Source of the DNA: Candidatus Gastranaerophilales bacterium
Lineage (GTDB): Bacteria > Cyanobacteriota > Vampirovibrionia > Gastranaerophilales > Gastranaerophilaceae
Assembly: GCA_944322935.1 (NCBI GenBank)
Contig: CALUQO010000010.1
Span: 1-62,243, forward strand
DNA: 62,243 nt
Direction of reading: 5' to 3'
Shown here: positions 47,770 through 57,031 of the stretch, piece after piece
Layout: every line of letters starts with the position of its first letter
Numbering within the stretch: the first letter of the stretch is position 1
The notes under the pieces: generated by a model
Database searches by the model: none
Told to the model about the DNA's origin: nothing
The model's input: the letters and a program-made list of their open reading frames with translations, nothing else
Made by a program: the position numbers and the translations under genes

Positions 47770-47871
47770 TTACACTTTCTCTAAGATTGTAATAGCGGCT
47801 AAAGTCTGTCTTATAGAAGAAACCTGCCCTGCAAATCTGCTTACAAAGCGGTCATAATAGTTACTTAGCAT
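47770..47871 (-). CDS. Very small open reading frame
   Basis: A 33-codon frame starting MLSNYYDRFVSRFAGQVSS and ending AAITILEKV, with AGG seven bases before the ATG. It looks amphipathic and helical. It shares the divergent gap with the ROK kinase promoter. Support is limited to composition and spacing. Confidence 0.3.
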   Translation of the reverse strand: MLSNYYDRFVSRFAGQVSSIRQTLAAITILEKV

Positions 47872-47889
47872 ATACACGCCTGCTTGTGA

Positions 47890-47895
47890 TATAAT
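47890..47895 (+). promoter_or_regulatory. -10 box of the ROK kinase gene
   Basis: TATAAT 33 bases before the ATG, followed by the ribosome binding site CGGAG. There is no convincing -35 hexamer. Confidence 0.45.
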
Positions 47896-47927
47896 CTTAA
47901 TACTGTGAGAGCTAAACGGAGTAATAT

Positions 47928-48914
47928 ATGCCAAATTACGCAATTGGAATTGATTTAGGCGGAACCAAAATTTTAACGGGTCTGGTTAACAAAGGCAGCG
48001 GCGAAGTACTGTTTTCAATAAAACAAAAAACAGGCAAAGAAAAAGATGCGGAATCAATTGTTGAAAAAATAAAATTGTCCGTAAACGAGCTTTTGGAGAA
48101 CTCTCATTTTGACATTGCACAAATTGATTCAATCGGCATTGGCGCTCCGGGGCAGGTGGACAGAGAACGGGGTGTGCTTATTTCCGCACCGAATCTTAAC
48201 TGCGAAAATTTGAATCTTAAAGCTATTCTTGAAAGAGAATTTTATGTTCCCGTTTTTTTAGGCAATGACGTAGAAATAGCAACACTTGGGGAAATGAAAT
48301 TCGGCGCCGGAAAAGACTGCGAGGACTTTGTTTGTATTTTTGTCGGAACAGGAATAGGCTCGGGAATAGTCCAAAATGGAACTGTACGCCATGGCGCAAC
48401 CGGAACTGCCGGTGAAATCGGACACATTATAGTTGATGCGGGCGGACGTCCTTGCGGGTGTGGTTCTAACGGATGTTTGGAAGCTTATGCATCGCGCAGC
48501 GCAATTGAAGCCAGGATTATGGGGGCGCTTAAAAAAGGCAGGTCGTCCGTTATTACTGAATATATGCGCGATGACAAGGCAATAAGCTCTAAAATGATAC
48601 GAAAATCGCTTGAGCATAAGGATGAACTTATTACACAGATTTTGTTTGAAGCATCGGATTATCTGTCTAACGGGCTTGCAACGATAATTAATTTTTACAA
48701 TCCCGAGCTTATTGTACTTGGCGGAGGGTTAATTGACGCCGTTGATGAATTCTACGAAAGAACAATAACCAAAGCTAAAGCAAAGGCGCTGCCCGTGCCT
48801 GCATCTAAAATACAATTTAAAAAAGCAAAGCTCGGCGATTATTCGGGTGTTGTGGGCGCCTGCTTTTTGCAGGACACACAAAAGCTAAAAAAAACATCTA
48901 ACGTTTTGCGCTAG
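47928..48914 (+). CDS. ROK-family glucokinase
   Basis: Sugar kinase of the ROK family, 328 residues, probably phosphorylating glucose at entry to glycolysis. The ATP site is IGIDLGGTKILTGL. The zinc-binding motif GRPCGCGSNGCLEAYAS is present, and the sugar-binding GEIGHIIVDAGG precedes it. There is no DNA-binding domain, so it is a kinase rather than a ROK repressor. The last codons lie within the terminator of the convergent gene. Confidence 0.9.
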   Translation: MPNYAIGIDLGGTKILTGLVNKGSGEVLFSIKQKTGKEKDAESIVEKIKLSVNELLENSHFDIAQIDSIGIGAPGQVDRERGVLISAPNLNCENLNLKAILEREFYVPVFLGNDVEIATLGEMKFGAGKDCEDFVCIFVGTGIGSGIVQNGTVRHGATGTAGEIGHIIVDAGGRPCGCGSNGCLEAYASRSAIEARIMGALKKGRSSVITEYMRDDKAISSKMIRKSLEHKDELITQILFEASDYLSNGLATIINFYNPELIVLGGGLIDAVDEFYERTITKAKAKALPVPASKIQFKKAKLGDYSGVVGACFLQDTQKLKKTSNVLR

Positions 48915-48920
48915 ATGTTT
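48892..48920 (-). terminator. Terminator of the 48950 gene inside the ROK stop region
   Basis: AAACATCTA and TAGATGTTT pair over 9 bp. The ROK stop codon is the first three bases of the second arm. The long U-run (eight T) is only on the minus-strand side, so it serves the convergent gene. Confidence 0.75.
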
Positions 48921-48949
48921 GATTAATAGTGTATTAAGTAAAATTTATT

Positions 48950-50359
48950 CTAGGATAGCGTTGAACCTGATTGTTTAAGCATGGAGAGGCTTGTTAGGCC
49001 AGAACTGATTGTTTGACCGGCTTGCTGTATGCCTTCTGTAGTTTTGCCGTTTGCTAAAGTACCTGCTGTTGTTGTGGCACCGCCTGCAGTTGTCGTTGCA
49101 ATACCTATCATTTCGGTAGTTTTACCAGGAATGAATGTCCAGGCAAATGCTTGTGCCGCAACTCCTGTTGCTGTAACAACTCCGCCAGTGGTTGTTGTTA
49201 CTGCTCCGACTGTTTGTGCAGTTTGGGCGGCTTTTTTGCCTTCTTCGTTTGAAGCCTTTTTAGTATTGCCTGTAGCTTGAGTTTTTGAAGCAAAAGCAAC
49301 CGCATCTGATATTATGCTTTGGCTGGATGTTCTCATTGAGGCTATCTTGCTGGCATTAATACCAATAGATGATTTTTTCGATTCCACTTGTGATTGTAGT
49401 TCTTCTATTTTATCAGCATTTTTACCCTTTGGCTGAACAAGATTGCTGCCGAAGGATTGTAATGAATTTCCTGAGGAAGCAGAACCTGCTGCTTGTTTAT
49501 TTGCGGCTTGTTGCTGCTGTCCCTTGTTATTTTGTGTTTGTCCTGATTGTTTTGCATTTTCACTGTTTTGCGCCGATGTTGCAGTTATGGAAGTCGGTGC
49601 ATAATCAGCACCGCCATTAGACGGCAACGAATTCATCGCAAATCCGCCTGTCATTGAGCCGAATCCGCCTGATGCCATACCGCCGGATTCTCCGCCTGCA
49701 GCTTGTTGAGTTGTATTAGCTGTTTTTTGAGCCTGTGCAGCTTGAGCTTGATTTTGCTCAGGTTCCGCCTGAGCGGCAGGAGCTTCATCTTGAGCTGTAA
49801 TGGTTTCCGGAGTATATTGTTCACCGTCTTCTGCCATTAATGCAGCTATTTCATCATTAATACCATTAGCTTCATCTGCTAATATATCATTTTCGCTTTG
49901 CAGTGTTTCTGTTTCAGAATTGTTTTTATCAACAGCTGCCGTTGCTTGTTTTTCTTTTGCCTGATTTTGCTTTGTTAATTGTTTTAATTGTTTCGTATCA
50001 TCTTCAGCAGTTTGTGCAGCTTTATTTGCCTTACTTTTCTCATTTTCTGCTTCTGATTTTGCAGATTTGCCATCTTCATCTGCTGATTTACAATCTTGTA
50101 TATCTTGTGCTTCCTGCGAATTTGCCGTTGTAGTACGTGTAAACCCGTCGTAGTTTTCGAACGTGCCGTTAGTGGTGGCCATGGAGCCGCCGTTTTGACC
50201 GGCTAAAGAATATACGTCCGTAGACTTGAGTTTTTGAGTTTCCTGCGCCTCACGGGTTTCTTTGGTGTTTTGAGGTTTGTCTGTTTCACCAATACCTTGA
50301 ATACCCTGTTGACGTTTTAATAACTCTTCTGACGTAATTGCGAATGGATTGCCACCCAT
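48950..50359 (-). CDS. Coiled-coil, Ala/Gln/Gly-rich protein with hydrophobic hairpin
   Basis: A 469-residue protein of biased composition. The N-terminus is MGGNPFAITSEELLKRQQGI, without signal peptide. Residues about 80-170 form a charged coiled coil. The middle is Gln/Ala/Gly/Ser-rich and probably disordered. A second helical stretch covers about 320-365. Residues about 385-450 form two long Thr/Gly/Ala hydrophobic stretches around AFAWTFIPGKTTEM. This architecture resembles secreted pore-forming translocators, but no family signature is seen. AGGTGG precedes the ATG. The function is unknown. Confidence 0.75.
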   Translation of the reverse strand: MGGNPFAITSEELLKRQQGIQGIGETDKPQNTKETREAQETQKLKSTDVYSLAGQNGGSMATTNGTFENYDGFTRTTTANSQEAQDIQDCKSADEDGKSAKSEAENEKSKANKAAQTAEDDTKQLKQLTKQNQAKEKQATAAVDKNNSETETLQSENDILADEANGINDEIAALMAEDGEQYTPETITAQDEAPAAQAEPEQNQAQAAQAQKTANTTQQAAGGESGGMASGGFGSMTGGFAMNSLPSNGGADYAPTSITATSAQNSENAKQSGQTQNNKGQQQQAANKQAAGSASSGNSLQSFGSNLVQPKGKNADKIEELQSQVESKKSSIGINASKIASMRTSSQSIISDAVAFASKTQATGNTKKASNEEGKKAAQTAQTVGAVTTTTGGVVTATGVAAQAFAWTFIPGKTTEMIGIATTTAGGATTTAGTLANGKTTEGIQQAGQTISSGLTSLSMLKQSGSTLS

Positions 50360-50522
50360 TTTACCACCTGCGTTTCTTACTTAATACACTTATACATAAA
50401 TAAAAACAAAATATATAATCATTATTCACAAAATATATATTTTGTTACAAAAATTAACATACTCAAGGCATACGTATTTCGCATACGTATTTATTTACAG
50501 CCGGTCAAAACAGTCCGCAGTT

Positions 50523-51656
50523 TTATGTTATAGTATAAACTTTTCTGTAATACAGGATAGAGCCCAAAACTATTAAAACAAAGTTGGGAATCCAGGCAGC
50601 AAGGAACGGGGACACCGCCATATTTTCCCCGAATGACAGTGATAACGCACGCAGTAAATAGTATAAAAATATAATCAAAATACTAAATAAAAAGCCTCTG
50701 TTATATCGAACTCTCGGCGGTGTAATAGCCAGAGGAACCCCGAGCAGAACCAGCACAACAGTAGTGAAAGGAAAGGCAAATTTATTATGTAATTCTATTT
50801 TAAACAAAGAATGAGTCTTTGCGTCATGTTTTTTAGAGTTATTTTCTATATACTTCCACAGAGAAATTACATTGTACTGTGTTGCTTCGTCTTCCGTAAG
50901 TGAATCTTTTACATCCATACCAAAATCGACTGTCGATTCATCAAACCATGTTGTATTCAACACTTTTTCATCTTTATTCATTGTATATGCTGCCCCCCTG
51001 TTAAACTGCCAGCCGGCAGGGCTTGTTTTACCGGTTTGAGACTGTATAACCTGAATAGTTTTGGGGTCGGAAAAATCGACTACGGAAACATTTTTCAATG
51101 TATTATCTTCACATTTTTGAACAAAGAAAAGCCTTTTCATCACTTTGTTGCCGTACTCATCGTTTTTAAGCTCTTTAAAAGTAAAATTTTGCTTTCCGTT
51201 TGGAATATTTTTTTGTCCCAATGCCCAAACAGCAAGTGTTTTGGATTGAGAATTTGTAACAGGGACTATTGTTTCATTTATTAAAAAAGTCAAAAGCGAC
51301 ATCAGTGTTGCAAAAATAAATATAGGTTTAGCAATACGGTTTATGCCGATACCGCAGGCCCTCATTACAGTGATTTCCGAAGACAAACTGAGTTTGTTAA
51401 GAGTCATAACGGTTGAAAACAAAACGCTCATAGGTATTGCCATAACAAAAACCTGCGGAAGGTTAAGCAAAACTATCATCATTGCGATATTAAAAGGAAT
51501 ACCGTATAAAGTAATCTGTTTTATAAGAGTTATGAAAGTATCCGAAGCAAAAATAATCGAAGTAAAAATCACTATACCCATTACAAATATCTCTAATACC
51601 TGCAATAAAATATATCTATCCAATATAGTGAGTTTATTTAAAAGTTTGTTGTGCAT
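50523..51656 (-). CDS. LptF/LptG-family permease
   Basis: Inner-membrane component of lipopolysaccharide export, 377 residues. The topology is typical: three N-terminal helices (LQVLEIFVMGIVIFTSIIFA), a periplasmic beta-jellyroll of about 160 residues and three C-terminal helices. The motif SSEITVMRACGIGINRI in the cytoplasmic loop is characteristic. One copy is present, so it cannot be told whether it is LptF or LptG. Ten bases separate it from the upstream zinc-ribbon gene, so they share an operon. Confidence 0.92.
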   Translation of the reverse strand: MHNKLLNKLTILDRYILLQVLEIFVMGIVIFTSIIFASDTFITLIKQITLYGIPFNIAMMIVLLNLPQVFVMAIPMSVLFSTVMTLNKLSLSSEITVMRACGIGINRIAKPIFIFATLMSLLTFLINETIVPVTNSQSKTLAVWALGQKNIPNGKQNFTFKELKNDEYGNKVMKRLFFVQKCEDNTLKNVSVVDFSDPKTIQVIQSQTGKTSPAGWQFNRGAAYTMNKDEKVLNTTWFDESTVDFGMDVKDSLTEDEATQYNVISLWKYIENNSKKHDAKTHSLFKIELHNKFAFPFTTVVLVLLGVPLAITPPRVRYNRGFLFSILIIFLYYLLRALSLSFGENMAVSPFLAAWIPNFVLIVLGSILYYRKVYTIT

Positions 51657-51666
51657 TTTTAACTCT

Positions 51667-51987
51667 TTAATTATTTTGACCGGCTTCTTCCTGTTTCAGA
51701 AAGTTACACTGAGCCTCAAGTTTTTTGTCTTCCATATTTGTAAGCAAATCCTGAACAGTTTCAATTTTATGCAGAGCAAACCCCGTTTCTGCAAGCAAAA
51801 CACAATCATTGCACAAACGTATTCCGTCATATACAACTGAACCTGCGATTGATTTTTCTTCTCCGCAGCACTGGCAGTCAAAAACCTCAAATTCGCAATC
51901 AGGGTTTTCTTCTATATCATCTGTTCTCATTTGGGCAACAACTGCCTGCATATCTTCTATAATTTTTAATTCTTCTGACTTATCCAT
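51667..51987 (-). CDS. Small zinc-ribbon-like protein
   Basis: A 106-residue acidic protein of unknown family with paired cysteines in DCQCCGEEKS and RLCNDCVLLAE, a likely metal-binding knuckle. Helical ends are rich in Glu, Met and Gln. It is the first gene of a two-gene operon with the LptF/LptG permease. The context hints at envelope assembly or its control, but nothing in the sequence proves it. Confidence 0.75.
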   Translation of the reverse strand: MDKSEELKIIEDMQAVVAQMRTDDIEENPDCEFEVFDCQCCGEEKSIAGSVVYDGIRLCNDCVLLAETGFALHKIETVQDLLTNMEDKKLEAQCNFLKQEEAGQNN

Positions 51988-52099
51988 AAACTATATTATA
52001 GCTTAGGGAAACATAATTGTCACCAGAAAAATGTAAGCGAACAACAAAACTTGTACTTGTATCACAAGACCTCCTAAAATACGACAAATTGAATATCTA

Positions 52100-52138
52100 A
52101 AACTAAAAAAACAGTCCGTAAACTGTTTTTTAGTTTTT
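52100..52138 (-). terminator. Terminator of the 52149 gene
   Basis: Long A/T stem containing ACAGT/ACTGT, with A-rich and T-rich arms, right after the stop codon. Confidence 0.7.
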
Positions 52139-52148
52139 AATTTTTTAT

Positions 52149-52595
52149 TTATTTAACCTTGGTATCGGCAAGTTTTTGAGCCCTTGCTCCTTCTCCGTCC
52201 AAAGTAAATGTGTGGTCAACAAACTGAGCACGGTCTAAATATTTTTGTTCTATTTTACCTTTGTTATATGTTCTGACCAAAAGGCTCAAACCAATGAGCG
52301 CACCGGCTGCAATCTTTACCGGTTTTGGTGCAGCATTAATATATTTTGCGAGCTTTGTTAAAATGCCCTTGCCCTCAAGCTGCTTAGCTAATTCCGGTGC
52401 CTTTTTAACAGCAGAATCAAATACAGTTTTGCCTACTAAAGCTGTTGCGCCGGCTACCGCACCGATTTGAACATTTGATATTGTTGAATTTTTAAAATGC
52501 TGAAAAGCACAGTCAATTTTATTTCCCGTTGTACCTTTTCTTCTGTCCACATAAGAATTCAATGTTGGTGAAACTAAAAATAATACTTTAGACAT
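52149..52595 (-). CDS. Small hypothetical protein with glycine-rich helices
   Basis: A 148-residue protein of unknown family. It has an AAGGAAG ribosome binding site. Two weakly hydrophobic Gly/Ala helices, VQIGAVAGATALVGKTVF and VKIAAGALIGLSLLVRTY, flank a basic helical linker. In layout it resembles the protein at 18069 without sharing clear sequence. It is a single-gene unit with a terminator. Confidence 0.7.
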   Translation of the reverse strand: MSKVLFLVSPTLNSYVDRRKGTTGNKIDCAFQHFKNSTISNVQIGAVAGATALVGKTVFDSAVKKAPELAKQLEGKGILTKLAKYINAAPKPVKIAAGALIGLSLLVRTYNKGKIEQKYLDRAQFVDHTFTLDGEGARAQKLADTKVK

Positions 52596-52695
52596 AACAC
52601 TTCCTTATCTTTCACACAATTGCCTATATATAAGATAAAACATTAAAATGCCAATATTTGATAAATTAATTTTTATTTTTTACAAATGTTAATAT

Positions 52696-53262
52696 TTATA
52701 TAGAATATTTTGAAATATCCTCAAAATATTTTTCAAGTGCTATATACCCGTTGTAAATTTCGTTAGTTATAAGCGTATATCTGCACGCGGCAAGATATTT
52801 CAGCTCTTTTAGTCTGATATCAATGATATTATCAGCATCGGTTTTAAGATTTTTATCAAGAGAAGAAGACCATTTTTTCAAAAGTTCGAGCTCTTCATTA
52901 ATTTGTTTTACTGTTGTATATTCAAGTTGATTAAAATCATACTTGCCGAGCAATGCTTTGTCCTTATTTGTTATACGGCTTTTTACAACAGGTGTGCCGT
53001 AAATTTTTTTTACAAACATATAATTGTCTGCCGCCACTATATGAGAAATGGGAACTCCTGCTTTTGAAAGCAGAGACGAAGCGCTCAGGTTACTTTTGTC
53101 ATTATCCGCAAAAGTGTTTGTTTGTGTAATCGGACTTGTCATATTATCCCCTTTAAAACTAGCATTACCCGTTGAATTTATATTAGACCCGGCTTGGATT
53201 TTATCTTTTGCATTAGAACCCGGGTTATCCGGAAGTTTGTCGTTAATAGCCCTGTTCCTCAT
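52696..53262 (-). CDS. Hypothetical protein with N-terminal ASFKGD motif
   Basis: A 188-residue protein of unknown family. The first 50 residues are polar and disordered and contain GNASFKGDNMTSPITQ. The rest is helical, with YDFNQLEYTTVKQINEELEL and a Tyr-rich end. The start is uncertain. ATG 53262 has no ribosome binding site, while an internal ATG at 53142 is preceded by AAAGGGG, encoded by the FKG codons themselves. If the internal start is used, the SFKG motif is not translated. Confidence 0.65.
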   Translation of the reverse strand: MRNRAINDKLPDNPGSNAKDKIQAGSNINSTGNASFKGDNMTSPITQTNTFADNDKSNLSASSLLSKAGVPISHIVAADNYMFVKKIYGTPVVKSRITNKDKALLGKYDFNQLEYTTVKQINEELELLKKWSSSLDKNLKTDADNIIDIRLKELKYLAACRYTLITNEIYNGYIALEKYFEDISKYSI

Positions 53263-53411
53263 TAGTCTGACTTATTATTTTAATATTAACGCAGCCGCAG
53301 TATTTTGTCATGATACTTTGTAGAATTGTTAAGGGTATTTTGTATAGTCAACTAAACATTATAAAATAATATACCCCAGAGCCATAAAATAAAAATTAGT
53401 GAATTAAATCG

Positions 53412-53452
53412 AACCCTAAAACCGTTTTTTTACTTTGTCCGATTTTAGGGTT
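53412..53452 (-). terminator. aspS terminator
   Basis: A perfect 10-bp stem AACCCTAAAA / TTTTAGGGTT with a 21-base loop, downstream of the aspS stop. Confidence 0.6.
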
Positions 53453-53488
53453 TCAATTCATTTATATCATTTTTTTATTTATTTCTTA

Positions 53489-55288
53489 TTACACTTTAGC
53501 TTCGTGTTTTACAGTTGATTTAAGGTGAAGCTCCATCAGCTGCTCTTCTGATGCATAAGTCGGAGCGTTGGTCATAAGACATTTAGCTGCAGAGTTTTTC
53601 GGGAAAGCAATAACTTCTCTGATAGAAGTATTGTGAGTCAAAAGTGCAACCAGTCTGTCCAAACCTATTGCAAGACCTGCATGAGGAGGTGTGCCATACT
53701 GGAAGGCCTGAATCATAAATCCGAATTTTTGTTGAACTTCTTCTTCGCTGAAACCGAGAGCCTCGAACACTTTGCTTTGTACTTCTGGTGAGTGGATTCT
53801 GACAGAACCACCGCCGAGTTCTGTACCGTTGTATACTATGTCGTAAGCAACAGAGCGTACATTCATCGGGTCAGTTTTCATCTTGTCCACATCCTCAAGG
53901 TTCGGAGAAGTGAACGGATGGTGCATTGCCATTACTCTGTCAAATTCCTTGCTGTATTCAAACATCGGGAAGTCAACTACCCATAAAAGCGCATGTTTGT
54001 CTTTGTCTATGAGGTTTAATTTTTCGCCGAAGAAAAGTCTGAATCTGCCCATAACATCGTAAGTTGTTTTCTTATCATCAGCAACAAAGAATACAACATC
54101 CCCTGGTTGTGCCTGTGCACGATTTTTCAGGGCTTCTATTTGTTCTTCGGTTAAGAATTTCAGAATCGGTGATTTTACAGTGCCGTCTTCCATATAGGTA
54201 ATCCAGGCAATACCCTTAGCGCCGAAAGAAATAGCCGTTGCACGGACATCATCCATTTCTTTTCTTGAGTATCCAGCGATACCTGGGATTTTAACTGCTT
54301 TTGCAATACCGCCTTTTTTAAGAGTTTCTTTAACCGGTTCAAAAGTTGATTCCATCATAATATCTGAGATGTCAAACAGCTCTAAACCGAAACGTGCATC
54401 CGGTTTGTCCGAACCGAATCTGTCCATGGCTTCTTGCCAGCTGATTCTGACAAACGGCGGCTTGACTTCGACACCTGCAGCTTTAAAGGCTTCTACAATC
54501 AAACCTTCTGTCATTGCAATAACATCGTCTTGTGTTGCAAATGACATTTCCATATCTACCTGCGTAAATTCAGGCTGTCTGTCAGCTCTGAGGTCTTCGT
54601 CGCGGAAGCATTTTGCAATCTGGTAATATTTTTCAATACCGCCTACCATCAAAAGCTGTTTAAAGATTTGAGGTGATTGAGGAAGAGCATAGAACTTGCC
54701 TTCTTGAACACGGCTCGGTACCAGATAATCTCTTGCGCCTTCGGGGGTTGTGTTGATAAGGATAGGTGTTTCAACCTCTGTGAATTCGCAGTTGTTGAGA
54801 TAACTTCTGATTGCGGTAACAATTTTGTGTCTTAGTTTAAGATTGTTAGCCATTTGCGGACGGCGGATATCAAGATATCTGTATTTTAAGCGGATATCCT
54901 CTTTTGTATCGTCAGATGAGAGGTCAAAGGGAAGCAGTTTCGCTTCTGAGAAAATTTTAACCTCTTTCGGATACATTTCTATTTCGCCTGTGGCTAAATC
55001 CGGATTGTAAGTTTCCGGCGGTCTTTTGGTTATTTTGCCCTTAACCTGAATAACGTATTCGTCTTTGAGTTTTGAGAAAACTTCGTGAACCTGCGGGTTA
55101 ATCTGCGGGTCTGCAACAACCTGAAAGAAACCGGATTTATCTCTCAATTCGATAAAAATAATTCCGCCAAGGTCGCGTACGGCAGATACCCAGCCTGCGA
55201 GCGTAACTTCTTTGTCTATATCTTTGATTGTTAAATCTTCGTTATAGTGTGTTTTCATTGATGAAAGCGTGTGCACATCTGTTGTCAT
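53489..55288 (-). CDS. aspS: Aspartyl-tRNA synthetase
   Basis: Class II synthetase that charges tRNA-Asp, 599 residues from ATG 55288 (MTTDVHTLSS). AAGGATAGGG precedes this start, and the longer open frame has none. The order is standard for bacterial enzymes: an OB-fold anticodon domain (VTLAGWVSAVRDLGG), motif 2 (CFRDEDLRADRQPEFTQVD), a GAD insertion (KTLKKGGIAKAVKIPGIAG) and motif 3 (GLAIGLDRLVALL). A second Met at MKTHYNEDL aligns with the usual start of many homologues, so a slightly shorter protein is possible. Confidence 0.95.
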   Translation of the reverse strand: MTTDVHTLSSMKTHYNEDLTIKDIDKEVTLAGWVSAVRDLGGIIFIELRDKSGFFQVVADPQINPQVHEVFSKLKDEYVIQVKGKITKRPPETYNPDLATGEIEMYPKEVKIFSEAKLLPFDLSSDDTKEDIRLKYRYLDIRRPQMANNLKLRHKIVTAIRSYLNNCEFTEVETPILINTTPEGARDYLVPSRVQEGKFYALPQSPQIFKQLLMVGGIEKYYQIAKCFRDEDLRADRQPEFTQVDMEMSFATQDDVIAMTEGLIVEAFKAAGVEVKPPFVRISWQEAMDRFGSDKPDARFGLELFDISDIMMESTFEPVKETLKKGGIAKAVKIPGIAGYSRKEMDDVRATAISFGAKGIAWITYMEDGTVKSPILKFLTEEQIEALKNRAQAQPGDVVFFVADDKKTTYDVMGRFRLFFGEKLNLIDKDKHALLWVVDFPMFEYSKEFDRVMAMHHPFTSPNLEDVDKMKTDPMNVRSVAYDIVYNGTELGGGSVRIHSPEVQSKVFEALGFSEEEVQQKFGFMIQAFQYGTPPHAGLAIGLDRLVALLTHNTSIREVIAFPKNSAAKCLMTNAPTYASEEQLMELHLKSTVKHEAKV

Positions 55289-55453
55289 TTTTATATTCCC
55301 TATCCTTAGTAATGTTTCGTACAATAAATTTATAACAAACAAACTATAGAATCAATTTACTTCGTCTTTTGATTCCATATCAGTAAACAATAAAGTTTTT
55401 ATTATTGCCCGGAATGCAAAAAAGCAAACCGGAACAGAAGCCCGCTCATACAT

Positions 55454-56617
55454 TTATTGCACGTTACCGGTTACACTGTAGTGTATCAAATCCGGTATTA
55501 ATTCAATTTCTTCATAGCTGATATCCGCTCTTAAAGATATCCTGATTCTTGCACTGTTAGGCGCAACAGTCGGATGTCTTATCGGCAGCAGGTAATATCC
55601 GTTATCGATTAAAACCTTTGATGCTTTAACAGCTGTTTTGTTTTTTCCCAGTATTACCGGCACTATGTGGCTGCTGCCCATTGTTTCAAGATTCAATGCT
55701 GCAAGATTTTTTCTCAGTTTTTGTGCGGTTTTTAAAAGTTCCTGTCTTTGTGTTTTCAAATTCGGTAAAACCTCTGTTATGACAAAATAAGAAAACGCAA
55801 TATTTATCTCGGGGATTGCCGTAGAAAAAATAAGCGGTCTGCTTTTGTTAATCAAATAGTTTATCAAAACCTTACGTCCGCTGCAAAATGCCCCCATTGA
55901 GCCGATTGCCTTTCCAAAAGTTCCGACAATAAGGTCAATATCTTTTATGCACTTTTGTTCTTCCGCAATCCCGAGTCCTCTGCTTCCATAGACTCCGAAT
56001 GCGTGTGCCTCGTCCACTACTAAAATCGCGTTATATTTGTTCTTAAGTTCAACAAGTTTGTTTAAGTCAGCAATATCCCCGTCCATGCTGAACAGTGATT
56101 CTGACACAATTATAGCCGTATCATAGTCGTTTCTGTGCTTTTGCAAAAGTTCTTCAAGATGGTCATAGTCAAGATGTTTGTACCTGAACATTTGTGCTTC
56201 GGAAAGTTTTATGCCGTCTAATATGCTTGCATGGTTAAGTTTGTCGCAAAATACTACATCCTTTTTAGACAAAAGCGCAGACATAATCCCCGTATTAGCT
56301 TGATAGCCGCTGTTAAAAATCAGTGATTTTTCTTTTTTGTACAGGGCGGAGAGCAAACACTCGAGTTTTGCATAAACATAGGAGCTTCCCGTAAGTAGTC
56401 TTGATGAGGCCGAGCCCATGGAAAAATCGGCAATTTTTAAAAAGTTATTTAAAACTTCTCTGTCCTCTGCAATACCAAGATAATCGTTCGAAGACAGGTT
56501 GAGATATTTTTTGTTATCTTCAAAAATATATTTTCCCGCTTTTTTTAAGGATATGAGTTTTCTTTCGCAAAAATTTTCTTTAAGTTCTTTAAGCTCACTA
56601 AAGTATCTTTCAAACAT
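55454..56617 (-). CDS. Alpha-oxoamine synthase, BioF type
   Basis: PLP enzyme, 387 residues, that condenses an acyl thioester with an amino acid. The closest motifs are those of 8-amino-7-oxononanoate synthase (biotin step): NLSSNDYLGIA, His129 in KLNHASILDG, Asp202 in VVDEAHAFGVYG and the PLP Lys236 in GTFGKAIGSMGAF. Serine palmitoyltransferase normally has a different Lys context. It is the last gene of the minus-strand run after the small membrane protein (27-bp gap). No bioA, bioB, bioC or bioD is present nearby, so a role outside biotin remains possible. Confidence 0.85.
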   Translation of the reverse strand: MFERYFSELKELKENFCERKLISLKKAGKYIFEDNKKYLNLSSNDYLGIAEDREVLNNFLKIADFSMGSASSRLLTGSSYVYAKLECLLSALYKKEKSLIFNSGYQANTGIMSALLSKKDVVFCDKLNHASILDGIKLSEAQMFRYKHLDYDHLEELLQKHRNDYDTAIIVSESLFSMDGDIADLNKLVELKNKYNAILVVDEAHAFGVYGSRGLGIAEEQKCIKDIDLIVGTFGKAIGSMGAFCSGRKVLINYLINKSRPLIFSTAIPEINIAFSYFVITEVLPNLKTQRQELLKTAQKLRKNLAALNLETMGSSHIVPVILGKNKTAVKASKVLIDNGYYLLPIRHPTVAPNSARIRISLRADISYEEIELIPDLIHYSVTGNVQ

Positions 56618-56644
56618 AATTATTCCCTGTAATAAACTGTGTTT

Positions 56645-57031
56645 TTATATAAATGATAAAGCCAGAAGAAGGCTTATTATCAATGTCAAAATCTGTATAT
56701 TAGTGTAAAAGTGCACTTTCTCGTAACTTGCAAAATGTCCGATAATAAAAGGTAAAAACAAAAATATCGGAAAGATTGCACTGTAGACAGCATTTCCGGC
56801 AAACAGATTGCTTATGGAAAACCATATTATTGAAATAAAATATAAAACAAACAGAATAGATATCACAACGGAATAGTAAGCAAAAAACTTAACCGCGTTT
56901 TCAAACCTGTACAGCGCCAGTTTGCCGATTACAAAACCTATTATCAAAAGCACGTTTGTGACAATAATAACCTTCAACGACAAAGGCAAAAGGCTTATGA
57001 TTTTTATAACCTGAGCTGTATCAATATGCAT
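56645..57031 (-). CDS. Small four-helix membrane protein
   Basis: A 128-residue integral membrane protein with about four helices (VIIVTNVLLIIGFVIGKL, FAYYSVVISILFVLYFI, AIFPIFLFLPFIIGHF, IQILTLIISLLLALSFI). No family is recognised. It overlaps the hydrolase gene by 11 bases and precedes the BioF-type gene, so all three are probably translated together. It may anchor or export their product. Confidence 0.7.
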   Translation of the reverse strand: MHIDTAQVIKIISLLPLSLKVIIVTNVLLIIGFVIGKLALYRFENAVKFFAYYSVVISILFVLYFISIIWFSISNLFAGNAVYSAIFPIFLFLPFIIGHFASYEKVHFYTNIQILTLIISLLLALSFI

